A stretch of 64,000 bases of DNA, taken from NCBI GenBank assembly GCA_019722365.1, contig JADFUC010000501.1, positions 2,418,001 to 2,482,000 of the forward strand. Direction: 5' to 3'. The position numbers and the translations under genes were made by a program. Positions within the stretch are counted from its first letter, which is position 1, and every line of letters starts with the position of its first letter. Below, piece by piece: positions 1-10,917 of the stretch. This DNA comes from Lithospermum erythrorhizon (lineage: Eukaryota; Streptophyta; Magnoliopsida; Boraginales; Boraginaceae). The notes beneath the pieces were generated by a model. That model did no database searches. It was given only the letters and a program-made list of their open reading frames with translations, and was not told where the DNA came from.

Positions 1-290
1 GACGCCTAGTTGTTTGTCAATAAGACGCCGACGCCCGGCCAATCTCGAACTTATCCGACTGTTCGGCTTACCGGGTCATGCACAACTCTAAAAGTACCAT
101 TGAAGTAAATTTACTACCACGTGCATCGGTGTACATCATACATGCGAGTGGATGGAGTTTAAGACAGATGCATGTACACATAAATCAACATCTGTTTGCT
201 CTGTCTTGTTGCCATTTCTTTTTTAGCTTTATTGTTTAGTGAAATGATAAGTAGGGAAGAAAAAGAAATATTCCGTACGGTGCGGGATTT
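1..290. other. Spacer left of the tRNA gene
   Basis: No coding or RNA gene was recognised. The first 100 bases are richer in GC than the rest and could be the end of a repeat cut by the window edge. An A-rich run at about 254-270 is a T-run on the minus strand and would serve as the Pol III terminator of the tRNA-Trp gene. Confidence 0.4.
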
Positions 291-362
291 TGAACCCGAC
301 GTGAATCGAACACGCAACCTTTTGATCTGGAGTCAGACGCGCTACCATTGCGCCACGGATCC
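291..362 (-). tRNA. tRNA-Trp(CCA), nuclear, intronless
   Basis: Read on the minus strand, the 72 bases fold as a full cloverleaf. The 7-bp acceptor stem starts GGATCCG and pairs with CGGGTTC, leaving discriminator A. The D arm is typical, the anticodon loop CTCCAGA carries anticodon CCA, and the T arm contains GTTCGATTC, the Pol III B box. There is no intron and no encoded CCA tail, as expected for a eukaryotic nuclear tRNA. T-runs just beyond the 3' end (about 254-270 on the plus strand) fit Pol III termination. The role is decoding UGG. Confidence 0.95.
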
Positions 363-1093
363 GATGATATATGCCACAGTTCTGTAACTTGTGTTGCTTT
401 GTTCTAATTGTCTAGTTGATTTTTTTATTTTTACAAAAAAGTAAACGTATTAGTGCTCAAATTAATTATCATGTTGATTTATTTCCTAAAATATATGTAA
501 AAATGGACCGAGTGAAAAAATTTATGAGAAATTATATAATCACGAAAGTAGCCAATCTTCATGGGATGAAATGAGTAACTGATTATTGTTCTTAAATCTT
601 ATCAACCTCACATCACAAAAATGAAATTATGAAACGATAAAGATTTGAAAGAAGACGATATTGATGACACATGAGGTGCACGAATGATCATAAAGGGCCA
701 AGGGCACATAAGAGACTATGCCATTGTGAATCAATGGATTGCAAGACATGAGGATTTGAAGGTGCTTTGGAGCCATTTCGATTCGAATAATCATTTCTTC
801 TATTACTAGAATAATAATAATAAAAAAAAAGCAGTTGTGATGCCACAAGTAATGGTGAGCATAAATATAAATAATACAGCTCATTCATTGACGTATGAGA
901 AAATTTAACACTTAATTTTTGCAGTCAAAGCATAAAAATTAATGTAAAACTCGGTTTCTCATTCTATGAATCAAGTTTCAGCGATTATTCAAACGATGAA
1001 CTTGACATCATGATCAAGAAAAAGAGCCACCCAGAAGAAAGCTCAGTTTGCTGTTCAAAATTTCTTCTTATAAGAAGCAGGGTGGACAGAAAT
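363..1093. other. Spacer and TIM44 3' flank
   Basis: AT-rich sequence between the tRNA-Trp gene and the TIM44 stop codon. Its right part should hold the TIM44 3' UTR (minus strand). Short open frames on both strands show no recognisable protein. Confidence 0.4.
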
Positions 1094-4000
1094 TTAGATA
1101 AGGGCCTGGACACCAAACTGTTGCATTTCTCTTAGCCTCCATATGGGGTAAATGGCGTCTTCACCGGCTTCTTCTGGGTCCACTTGTTGCATCGCCCAAG
1201 CGTAGTAGATCGTATGGATCGTGTCCTAACAAAAATGGTTCGAAAATAAGAGCAGTCAAACACACATCTACATGTAATATATACTCTCTCCATATCAACA
1301 TGGATTGGCTAGTTTCACTTCTATTGAGAAGGAATCTCTATAATCAGCTTATCGTTACTAAAAGGGTCCATTTGTTATTGCTTTTATTAGGTAAATAAAG
1401 TTGAACTACAAAATGTATATAAACTACTGCATCGTAATCACTTGATAAAAGCAGAAACAAACAGGGTTTAGCAAGTGGTTTACTGAAGACAGATGCATAC
1501 CTTGCCACCTTCAGTTACTGCACCGTTTCTATCACGTATGCAATAAACCTGTTGGGTTTGAAACTGCATGTGCATATATTGAAGACATCGATTATCTCGC
1601 ACAAAAAACAAGAAACACTAGAGAGGTGGCAACAAAACTCTAAATGCAGATTACACAGTACCGCTAATATAATTATAGGACTCTCCCCCATCATTTTGGT
1701 CTCTCGGACTTCAGCTTCAGAAATATGTAAGATCTGCACGGAAGCTTAAGAATGAACAAATTTGCACTTGTATACATTCTACTATTTAGAGGGTATTCAA
1801 GCATTTACATAACAAATTTACATTCTACGCTAAGTCGCTAACATCAAAGAGACAGCTAGATAAAACAATATGTCCACCAATAGATGGTTGATAAACATAA
1901 ATTCATATAGTATTTAGAGGGTATTCGAGCATTTACATAATACATTCTACGAGTGTGCTAGGCTGGAACCAGGCTAAGATACGTAACAGAAAATCAAAGC
2001 AAAGTGCACCATGCATGTCATAACAGAAAATCATAAATGTTTTCATACGCTAAAAAAGAGAAGGGGGTGGTGACGTGGTATGGGGGTGGGAAGGAAGCTC
2101 GACAACTGTATGAGCTGGAGTCAAGACCCAGGATCAGAAACTAGAATTGTAAAGGACATGAGCATGCGTCTATCATACAACATCTTTCCAAAGAACAAGT
2201 ATTTTCCCCAATAAACATAATTGAAAATCAGGAGGCTTTAAGGGGATTGGTTATGTGATTAAATTTAGTTATCAATGCAGCAATTCAAAGAGACAGTATG
2301 AGTGAGAAACTACATCAAAACCATTTTGAATTATCTTTTAGGCATGCAATTCCAGTTTCAACTCATTCATTGAATTGTAAACTTTAGGCATTTCAACTTT
2401 CTAAAATTATGTATGAAGTCCTAGTATTCTTTTAATTGAATAGAAAATACTGTTTTAGAAATGTAAATGAAAGACCAAGGCAATTTTTAGTTTACCTTCA
2501 ACCAAACACGATTAGCAAATACAAGTATCGGAACAAACCTTATACCAGAGGAATGAAATCTCACCTTGTTATCAAAGAAAATACCCTGACTTGAGTATGC
2601 ATTGTGTTCCGCCTTACACCGCTCAACAACCTCAGAGCTACAATACTTCTTCAAAACTTTGACATCTCCCTACAGAAAAAATTCAAACATTACGTACAGA
2701 TGTTTACAAACCAACTAGTTCACCTAATAAACTAAGTAATAGAAAGGACAAGAAAAAATGAAGGTTAAAAATTTACCTTGAAGTAAGCAGTGAGGACAGG
2801 TTTAATCGCTTCTTGAACCTCGGTCACAAATTCTGGCAAAGAGAAAGACCTACAACAAGACACTCACTTAAATTAGTTATTGTTAAAACAAAAAACAATG
2901 GGGGGAAAGAAAACATAATATGCTGTCATACGGATCTCTGCGACGTATTTCCTTCAGTGACATTGCACTAGTTGTTTCTCCAAATGCGGTCTCACTGAGG
3001 CTGGAAATACAGTTATAGTAATATTAATCCAAATGCAATACAAATAACAAACTGCATATATAAGAATTGAGAAGGGTAGTAGCATACTCCTGGATTTTGT
3101 GAACAACTGGATGATCACTAGTTTCCCACCTCTCACGCATATCCTCTGCAATCTGCAAGTGCCCACACAGAGGAAAAATATGTAGTCAGTTGAAATTAGA
3201 AAATTCGTCACAAAACATAATAACAAACAGATGTCGGAATACTGACAATAAAAGACTGTAAAGACACATATACTACTCCACAACACATATAGGGCACAAA
3301 TCAATTGTGGATTAGCAAAAAACAAATCTACTTCAGTTATTTAGCACATATAGCACACTGTTGATGATTAAATTTGACAAATACAAAAAAAACCAAAAAA
3401 AGAAGAAAGACACAGTTAGCAGGACAGTCTAAAAGGAGTTGACAGAGATACGGTTCAATGAAATTAGAGATGCAAGGAAAGTGAAATAATGAAACTTCAA
3501 AACAACAAGGCACAATACCTCCTGGCTTTTCTGCACAACTGGTTCGCTTATACCACTAAAGCGCTGAAATATGGGATGACTTCGCATCTGAAGGATGACA
3601 TAGCAGATCTCAGTAGAGAACATGCAAGGAAGAGATAACTAAAAATGAAAAGAAAAAGCATAATGAGTTACCTTTTCCCTAATATCTTCATATGTCTTCC
3701 TAAATCGGGATTTATTTGAAGGCAAGACAACTATATCAGTCCTTGTACTCTTTTCAACCTTCGCTGAAGAAGACTCAGAAGAAGGTTCATGCAAGATGCG
3801 CTTTCTCTTATTAGGATTGCCTTTCAGCTCCTCCTTAACAATATCAACACCCTTTTTTATGAAGTCAACAGGCTTTGCTTCCTTTAGTTTCTGGAAGGCC
3901 ATGGACACCTTTGGAGATGCAGAAGCAACACCAGATTTCACCCGGTTAAATAATGATTCAGTAGACGTCGCTCCAGATTGATGCTGCTGCTTCTCTTCTT

Positions 4001-6459
4001 CAAATCTATATGTACTTTCATTTTCTTTATTTGACCTCGTAGAACCATTTCCTGCAGCATCCTGATTCCCGATTTTGAAATTTTGCTTGACCTGAATAAC
4101 ATGGTATGTATCGAACAATTAGTTTTGCGCCAAATGCATACTTCGCATTTGTAACAGCTTCAACAAGAAAATGTTTGGCACACCTCTTCTTTAGCCGCTG
4201 AGATTGTTTCTTCAACGTTGGAATAGACCTAAGAGATCACAATTAGAGTCCACAAAGACAAAGAAACGGTGCCAATAGTCATAGGTGCTCAAAGTCAACA
4301 AAACAAAATGATTGTAGGGGAACCAATTCAAACTTACAAGAGAATCTTTTTCATTATCCGTTGCTATTAGATAACAAAAAACCCCTAAAAGAAAAAAGTA
4401 GTAACTTCTTTACCTTTTTAGCAGTAGCTTCCGCCTCTGTCCAAACACCATCCACGCGCTTGTATAGCTGCTCAGTTGTCTGCTTTGTTCTGCATTTGCC
4501 AGTTCATCATCTCAGCGTCCCCATTCAACTGTCTGCCAGCTTTGACATACAAAAGTATGTCTCAGCCTTTTAAGTAATTGACTATGCTTAAACAAGAATC
4601 ATACATATTAAAGATACCTAGCCTTTAGATTTTCTTTAACTCCTTTAATTTCCTCAGCTTTCTCTTTGAGTTCTTTCACAGACTGCTGAAGCTCCTGATT
4701 TCTATAAACCATGCAAATTATGAACAGAACTCAGAAGTGTCTGACGCAGAACTAAGATGATCATTCACATTTTCCAGAGCAAATCTCTATGACATTAAAA
4801 AGAAAAACAAAACTTGCAAGCACACTCAAAAAATACAACATAAGAGGGTATTTGGATTACATTTCCTTAGCCAGCTTATAAATATATGAACTTGACTACA
4901 AAAGGTACACCACGAGTCCAAGGTGTTTGTTGAGAAACCTCTCTATACAATTTTTAATCATGGGGCATATTCAATTCTAAATAACCGCTTGGTTATTTCC
5001 TTGACAGAACCACTATTGCGGCCCTTTATCTATTGCCCTTTTTTGACATTTAATATTATTTGAGAAATGACATTTATCTAATTCAATTTTCAGATTCTTA
5101 ATCCAACGCATGAAATTTGTAAAGGCAACTTTTCATTTTCTTGATACAACACATGTAATCCATACATAATTAGCTAAGCTCAATTAGATAGCTTTCTAAA
5201 TAAGAGACTAATGAGTGATCAGAAACAGCTCCAGGGGTCCGATTCTCCCCGTAGAAACATCTTAAGTGGCCAGATTCCTATTACAACAGAATATAACTAT
5301 AGAGGTATATCTTCAAAAAACAAAATTTGTTTCAGCACCTATATAAGTGATTCCACCATCAAACCAACTCAACTTGATATTTCTTAACATATTCCCACAC
5401 TTCAAGTCTGAAGCATATCTATCATTCTAATGACACAAAATATTTGAACTTTTAAGCGCTACCACACATAAGAACTCGTGTAATGACAAAACTAAACCCC
5501 AACTCAACATACTATGGAAAGCTCAAAAGAGTGCACAATAATTTATAATGATGAAAAACTAATAATCCAACAATGCAAAAAAATCAAACTTTCCGAATAA
5601 AAATTTCAACTTTCTGAAATACCTATCAACTTCATAGTTAATCTCATCGAAAACTCATTAAAAACACTAAATTCCCTCCTCATGAAATACCCATTTAGCT
5701 CAACATGCTGAAACCTAGTACTTCCATTCAAAGGTTACACTATAAATTACAGAAATAAAAAACTAATAATCCAACAATGCTAAAAATGGAACTTTCTGAA
5801 TAAAAATTTCAACTTTCTGAAACACCTATCAACTTCATCTTTAACCTTCTTTGAAAACTCATTAAAACCACTAAATTCCCTCCTCATGGAATACCCATTT
5901 AGCTCAACATACTGAACCCTAGTACTTCTATTCAAAGGTTGCGCTATAATCCATAAAAACCAAAAACTAACAATCCAACAACGCAAAAAATTGGAACATC
6001 CCGCGATTAACTCATCGATAATATCCCAGGCAGGGACCTCGAGCCCTGCCTTGAGGGGCCGTTAGTGTGACAGTTTCACACTTTAAAAAAAACTAACAAT
6101 CCAACAATGAAAAAAATTGGAACTTTCTGAATAAAAATTAAAACTTTCTGAATAAAAATTGCAAATTTCTGAAATACCTATTAACTTCATCTTTAACCTT
6201 CTTCGAAAACTCATTAAAAACACTAAATTCCCTCCTGATGAAATACCCATTAGGCTCCACATACTGAAACCTCGTACTTCTATTCAACACCTACAAAAAA
6301 ACAAAAAACAAAATATTCAAAAAAAAGCAATTCACATATACATTACTAATAAAAAAAAATTCAAGAATAGGGTTTTAATACATTTTGAGATGCTATTGTT
6401 TGACGAATCAAAGGTTGTCTAGATAAAAATAAATCCCGAATAATTTTTCTGGTGGCCAT
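1094..6459 (-). CDS. TIM44: Mitochondrial import inner membrane translocase subunit TIM44
   Basis: The product is the matrix-side subunit that tethers mtHsp70 to the TIM23 channel and so drives presequence protein import. Exons in gene order: 6382-6459, 6178-6290, 4618-4701, 4414-4489, 4184-4228, 3672-4091, 3519-3587, 3088-3152, 2932-3000, 2777-2849, 2565-2669, 1662-1733, 1501-1563, 1094-1225. All have GT-AG borders; the total is 1464 nt, 487 residues, close to Arabidopsis TIM44 (about 470). The N-terminus [16 protein letters not shown] is a basic mitochondrial presequence. A Lys/Glu-rich coiled-coil region follows (about 64-130), then a basic linker. The C-terminal Tim44 domain (about 300-487) includes [29 protein letters not shown] and [14 protein letters not shown] and ends FGVQALI. 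The start is the only ATG giving this presequence in phase with exon 2. Intron 2 is long (6177 down to 4702) and holds two decayed copies of exon 2. Confidence 0.93.
1783..1955. repeat. Direct repeat inside a TIM44 intron
   Basis: Two copies of a segment of about 45 bp, at about 1783-1833 and 1910-1955, share TATTTAGAGGGTATTC and CATTTACATAA with few differences. They lie in the intron between the exons at 1662-1733 and 2565-2669. Confidence 0.7.
5634..5750 (-). pseudogene. TIM44 exon 2 copy C (frameshifted duplicate)
   Basis: The third and most decayed copy of TIM44 exon 2. It keeps the match up to EFSVFNEFS, then loses one base relative to copy A, so the end reads out of frame. Its likely acceptor (TTTATAG before TGTAACC) also gives early stops when joined to exon 1 or to exon 2A. 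Confidence 0.75.
5829..5952 (-). pseudogene. TIM44 exon 2 copy B (non-coding duplicate)
   Basis: A near copy of TIM44 exon 2 lying downstream of it in intron 2. The reading [17 protein letters not shown] is open within the copy, and a GT donor follows GATAG. The nearest AG acceptor (TTATAG before CGCAACC) puts it in the wrong phase: splicing from exon 1 gives a stop within four codons (CGC AAC CTT TGA), and splicing after exon 2A gives AGC GCA ACC TTT GAA TAG. It is therefore a fossil or a poison exon, not a coding alternative. Confidence 0.75.
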
Positions 6460-9400
6460 TAAAAAGATGAATAAAATATATTGGGGGTTTTGTAGTTGGT
6501 GCTTATATGGAGCCTAGAAGAGGAACGACTTGGAAGAGGGGTTTTGCTTTTTGCCCTAATTTCACTAGGAATTAAATTGATAGGTGGAACATTCTTTTCA
6601 TTTTGCCCCTCAACTATCACTGTTTTTTCAAATTACCTCCTAAAACTATTATCTTTTCAGCCTTATCCTCCTATGTTATCCTTCTTTTCAAATTATCCCC
6701 TAAAAGCCAAATTTTCTATTAAAATTGACTTAAATATTTTTTAATAGAAGGATAAATTTAGAATTACATATATTAGATATTTAAGGTATTTTAAAAGTAG
6801 ATCAATAAATAAAAATTAAAATAAACACCCTACTCCCTAAAGCACCACTCACCTCCATCCACGCCTTCTTCGACTACAACGATCTCTTCCTTCTTCTACA
6901 CACACATTTGCTTGTCGGCCAATATATCATAGCAAGGATGAGAAACTAAAGCATGTGATAAGAATTGCAAACAATTCCCTCACCTGCTAGAATTGCTACT
7001 CTACCTTCACTCGCCGCCTTGCCTTCGACACTAACCAGAAGGGGCGGTAATAAGATTGGTCCGCCCGAAAGTCGATTTATTTTTTATGTATAACCTCCTA
7101 GGGATTAAGCACATTTACAAAGGTTTGCCCATTGTGTATTTTTGGAACATAGAGATAAGATGGTTGAATTGAAGTATATATTGAAATGACGCGGTTTTAT
7201 AAAAGCCGCTTGCCTTATCAGATGAAACACGTGGTTTTATGCTAAGGTTTGTCCATTGTATACAAGATGATGGTTTTATGTTAGGGGCTGGAGATTTCAT
7301 TGTTGGGGCCGAGATGGGGCGCGAGCCGGTAAGACATAATTTATTTAACATTTTAATTAAATATCTTGTCATTACAAAAAGACTCACATCTTAAGTTATT
7401 ATAAAAAGTGCCTCTCAAATCTAAGATATGGAGTATATAATTCCGTATGTACCCTCCTATTAAATCAAAAGTTTATCTAATTTGATGTCAAACAGACGTG
7501 TAGGGGTAATTAAAAGATAGGATACATGCAGACAGTTTAAAAAGATAAAAGAATAAAAAGACAACTTCAGAAAGATAGTTAATAAGCCGAAAGAAATGAA
7601 AGTTAAGCCTAAAAATACTCCTAGTATCAATTTTTATTTTATTTTACAAAGTCGAAAGAGTGTTTATTTTTAAGTTTATTGTTTATGTAATTTGATATTT
7701 TGTAATTTTTGGGGGATAAATAATATAATATCATAAAATAATTAATAAAATGGATTATTTATTGGTTTTGATAGTTGGGTTTATCCTAGAATACTAAGGT
7801 AGTTTTTTAATAAAATTAATTAAATGACATCATTTCAATTCAATCAACAAATTTTCCTCAAATACAATCCAAAATAGGATATATTTTTTGTTTTATGTAC
7901 AATACCTAAAATACTCAAAAGTTTAAATTTTTCTGCATGATTGAATATGACAATGGGCAGATTTTTTAAAATAAATAACGTGGGAGATAGCTGGAACTAA
8001 TTTTAATGGAAGGTTTCTCGTTAGGTTACTATGTTCTGCACAAATAGTTTATACTTGAATAGTGCATTGGAATTTTCAAAATCGAATGTAGCCTATCGGC
8101 CCATTCGATCCTCTGCTCTACCATTAAGTGTGTCAATTTTATTTCAAAATCCTAGCTCCACTCCTATGATCGACCTTTATCTCTAAGTTATATAGCACAT
8201 GTACAGGTACTTCAATATAATGATGAAACAATTGAGAGTCATGTTTTAGATGTCCTTGAGATCAATCAACCTAACGCTTTAAGGAAAAAATGTAGGAGAC
8301 CATGACCAACAAAATTCATTTGCTTTTTTCACTTGTTGAATAGACTTGTGAATTACTACATCTATGATTCAATCGTTGCTATGCTTATACAGTAAGTTTC
8401 ATCATAATTGAAGGGGTATTTGTTTATAGTATGAAGTATTTGGAAGGGGTAACTTTTTGAAGAATTATTGAATAATTCTTGCATTATTGTGACAATGGGA
8501 AGTAGTGTGGGACACCGTGGAGAAGAGGAATATGACGAGATAGCACAAAATCCACACTGACCAACCACGCACGCCACGTCACCTACTTTCGATTTATTCC
8601 TCTATTTATTCGACATTTTCGACATATTATTTCATCGACTTAATTTTTTTTTTTGCATCAATATTTTTTTTCAAAATCTATAACAGACACTCACCTCCAA
8701 TGCTAGTGCTTTTGGAGCGAAAGTACCTTTTATCCCTCCAATAGTAAGTTTTGTGTATCTCCATTTTTTGGAGACTTTTTTTCAAAAAGTACCATCTTTC
8801 TTAGACAAGAGGGGATGAAGTATGGGATATGGGGAATTATTTTGTACGCTTTAATAATTTATGTATGCTTGTTTTACCTTATTCGGAGCAAAATTACGTG
8901 TTATTTTTTTCATTATTACATAAATATATAAATAAATTATTTAATTTAATTATTAATAAATTAATATAATAAAATTTTATTAATTATTATGTATTGATTA
9001 TTATCATATATAAAATGAAAAAGAGAATTAATAAGCCATGATGCAGATACGTTAAATGATGATGAAAGTTATAAAAATAAAATATTGTTTGAAAACCAGC
9101 TATCAGAGGGATGTAATAATTTTTGAAAATATTTGACGATTTATATAAATAGATGACGTTAAGGGTGTTTTTACTTTTAAAATCCAACTATCGGAGATAA
9201 TTTTGGCTTGTTTGATTCGAATACCAAAAACTTTCTATTAAAAAGATAATAAAATAATGTAGTAATGATATGGAGTGTTAATAAAATAATATATTGAAGA
9301 TAACCGGAATAATTTCAAATATTCTATCAGAGCGCAAAATATTTACGGTAATATTTGACGCATATGAAAAGAATAATGTGATGGATATGAAATATTTATT

Positions 9401-9868
9401 AGATGGTCTAAAAATCACATAAAAAGCTCAACAAGGAGAGAGATATCAACGACCCAAGAATGAGCCCAAGATACTCGATCCCTCTAATCTCATCAAGATG
9501 TAGCATCAGAATATTATAATCTTAACTATAAAAAAAAATCCAAATAAACAAAACACAAAAAAAACCAAGTTTTAAAATTCACATAATTTCCAACACAAGT
9601 GCAAATGTTTTCGAATATTATATCACACTTTGTCCGAGATTCTATATTACCGTGCCTAAATCCTGATTATCCAAAGTTGCACATGACCATTATAGTCATC
9701 AAAATCCACATATCCATCAACCCATTTATAGATAAACACCCAACAAAACAAGTTGAGCTCCTACTTCCACATTAAAGCAAGACAACTAATTTGAACCCCA
9801 ACTCTCCAATAGTCAACTAGATTAGATAATCTATATATAGAAAGCTTACTAACAAGCACATTAGTATA
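6460..9868. other. Spacer upstream of TIM44
   Basis: AT-rich, with no recognisable gene. The TIM44 promoter should lie just right of 6459. Two similar segments near 7110-7180 and 7235-7290 share AAGGTTTG(C/T)CCATTGT. The block at about 8400-8650 resembles the one at 38340-38640 in general make-up (both hold GAATTATTGAATAATT-like and CCAATGGGA-like strings) and may be a miniature element. The rest is A/T-rich low-complexity sequence. Confidence 0.4.
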
Positions 9869-10917
9869 CTAATCACATGCCTCATTAGCCTCACGAAACC
9901 TCTGAGCTTGAACAGTGGCAGCCTCTTCAGAAACCAGAGCTTGAATAACCAATGTCTTCACCTCCCACGCCGCCAACGGATACCCCCCTTTTCGAGCATA
10001 TGAATTTATCAGCGCGGCCGTGGATTCTTTAATAAGCCTTGCATAGACGTTATCCACGTCGTCGTTTCGTGATGCCGCCTCGATTAGGCTCAGGTCGTAT
10101 CTGTAGCGTTCAAAGGCTCTTGAACCGAATACATTGGACACTGTTGACATCTGGGGGACCATCTTTGGCCATGACTCTTGTCTGCTGCTCCAGTACCTGG
10201 AATATCATAATTAAGAGGACCAACTCATTGGATTAACTTTTTTTTTCTTTTTTGTAAATTAGCGATGAAAAATAGGATTACATAGTATTACAAATTACGA
10301 ATACAAATATTGAGTATTACAAATAACTAACACATGCAGTCTAACTAAACATAGTTAGAATAAGTAATACAAAGAAAATAAAATATATTCATAACAAAAG
10401 TTGAACCGAAACTTATTGTGAAAATTCTCGTATGCATCCTACTGCATCATTTCAGCCTTTAACTCCGATCAATTCAGTAGCTCATTTGCAAGATTAGCAC
10501 TTCTCCAATAAATTGAGTTTCACACATAGTACTCCGTAAATTACAGGCTAATGATATTTTTAAATATGTTTCTTGAAAATATAAAACTTAACCATATAAC
10601 ATTTTAAAACATTCATCTCGATTAACTAATTACCCACACTAGGTTAATTATTTTATTTTATGGTACTTGTTTCACCACAATCCAAACATAACATTATGAA
10701 CATAAACAAACACCCATTATTCCATTAAGCTATAAAATACAAGTATAAAGGAAAAAGGGAAAAGAAGTTACTGGGGAGTGCATCTTCCTCTATCTCTGGT
10801 GAAGAGAAATCCAGGGCGCCTGAGCTCGGTAGCTGCCTCTGAGGTGGTGGTGGTGGTGGTGGAAGCAATAAAAACAAGAACGAGTTGACTAATAACCAAA
10901 ATACATAATGCCTTCAT
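9869..10917 (-). CDS. Small secreted plant-specific protein, family not named
   Basis: Two exons, 10772-10917 and 9869-10196, joined GT-AG, 474 nt and 157 residues. MKALCILVISQLVLVFIAS is a clear signal peptide, followed by a Thr run and SEAATELRRPG. The mature part has RGRCTPQYWSSRQESWPK, then VFGSRAFERY, a helical region with ARLIKESTAALINSYARKG, then WEVKTLVIQALVSEEAA and the end REANEACD. Two Cys are left after cleavage (in GRCTPQ and near the C-terminus) and could pair. I know this pattern from unnamed secreted plant proteins, some annotated near protodermal factor-like proteins; the function is unknown. A (GA)10 tract upstream reads as a CT-rich stretch in the 5' flank. The start is the first ATG and gives the signal peptide. 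Confidence 0.85.

Larger units (their letters stand above)
5550..6290 (-). repeat. Triplicated segment containing TIM44 exon 2
   Basis: Three tandem units of about 195 bp, each holding exon 2 and its intron flanks. Copy A (exon 6178-6290) is the functional exon. Copy B spans about 5829-5950 and copy C about 5634-5747. Each unit is flanked by a variant of AACAATCCAACAATG and of TTTCAACTTTCTGAA. Copy B still encodes [13 protein letters not shown] with a good donor. Copy C has lost one base in the region matching FSKKVKDE, which shifts its frame. An unrelated stretch of about 90 bp separates copies A and B. Confidence 0.85.

Noticed and set aside
2954..3325. 123-codon open frame on the minus strand
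   Set aside because: Runs through TIM44 introns and exons in the wrong frame; the TIM44 exons there are defined by splice sites and homology.
5829..5952. TIM44 exon 2 copy B as a mutually exclusive coding alternative
   Set aside because: Its acceptor phase does not fit exon 1 (phase 0) and leads to a stop within four codons.
6159..6422. 87-codon open frame on the plus strand
   Set aside because: Antisense to TIM44 exons 1 and 2A.
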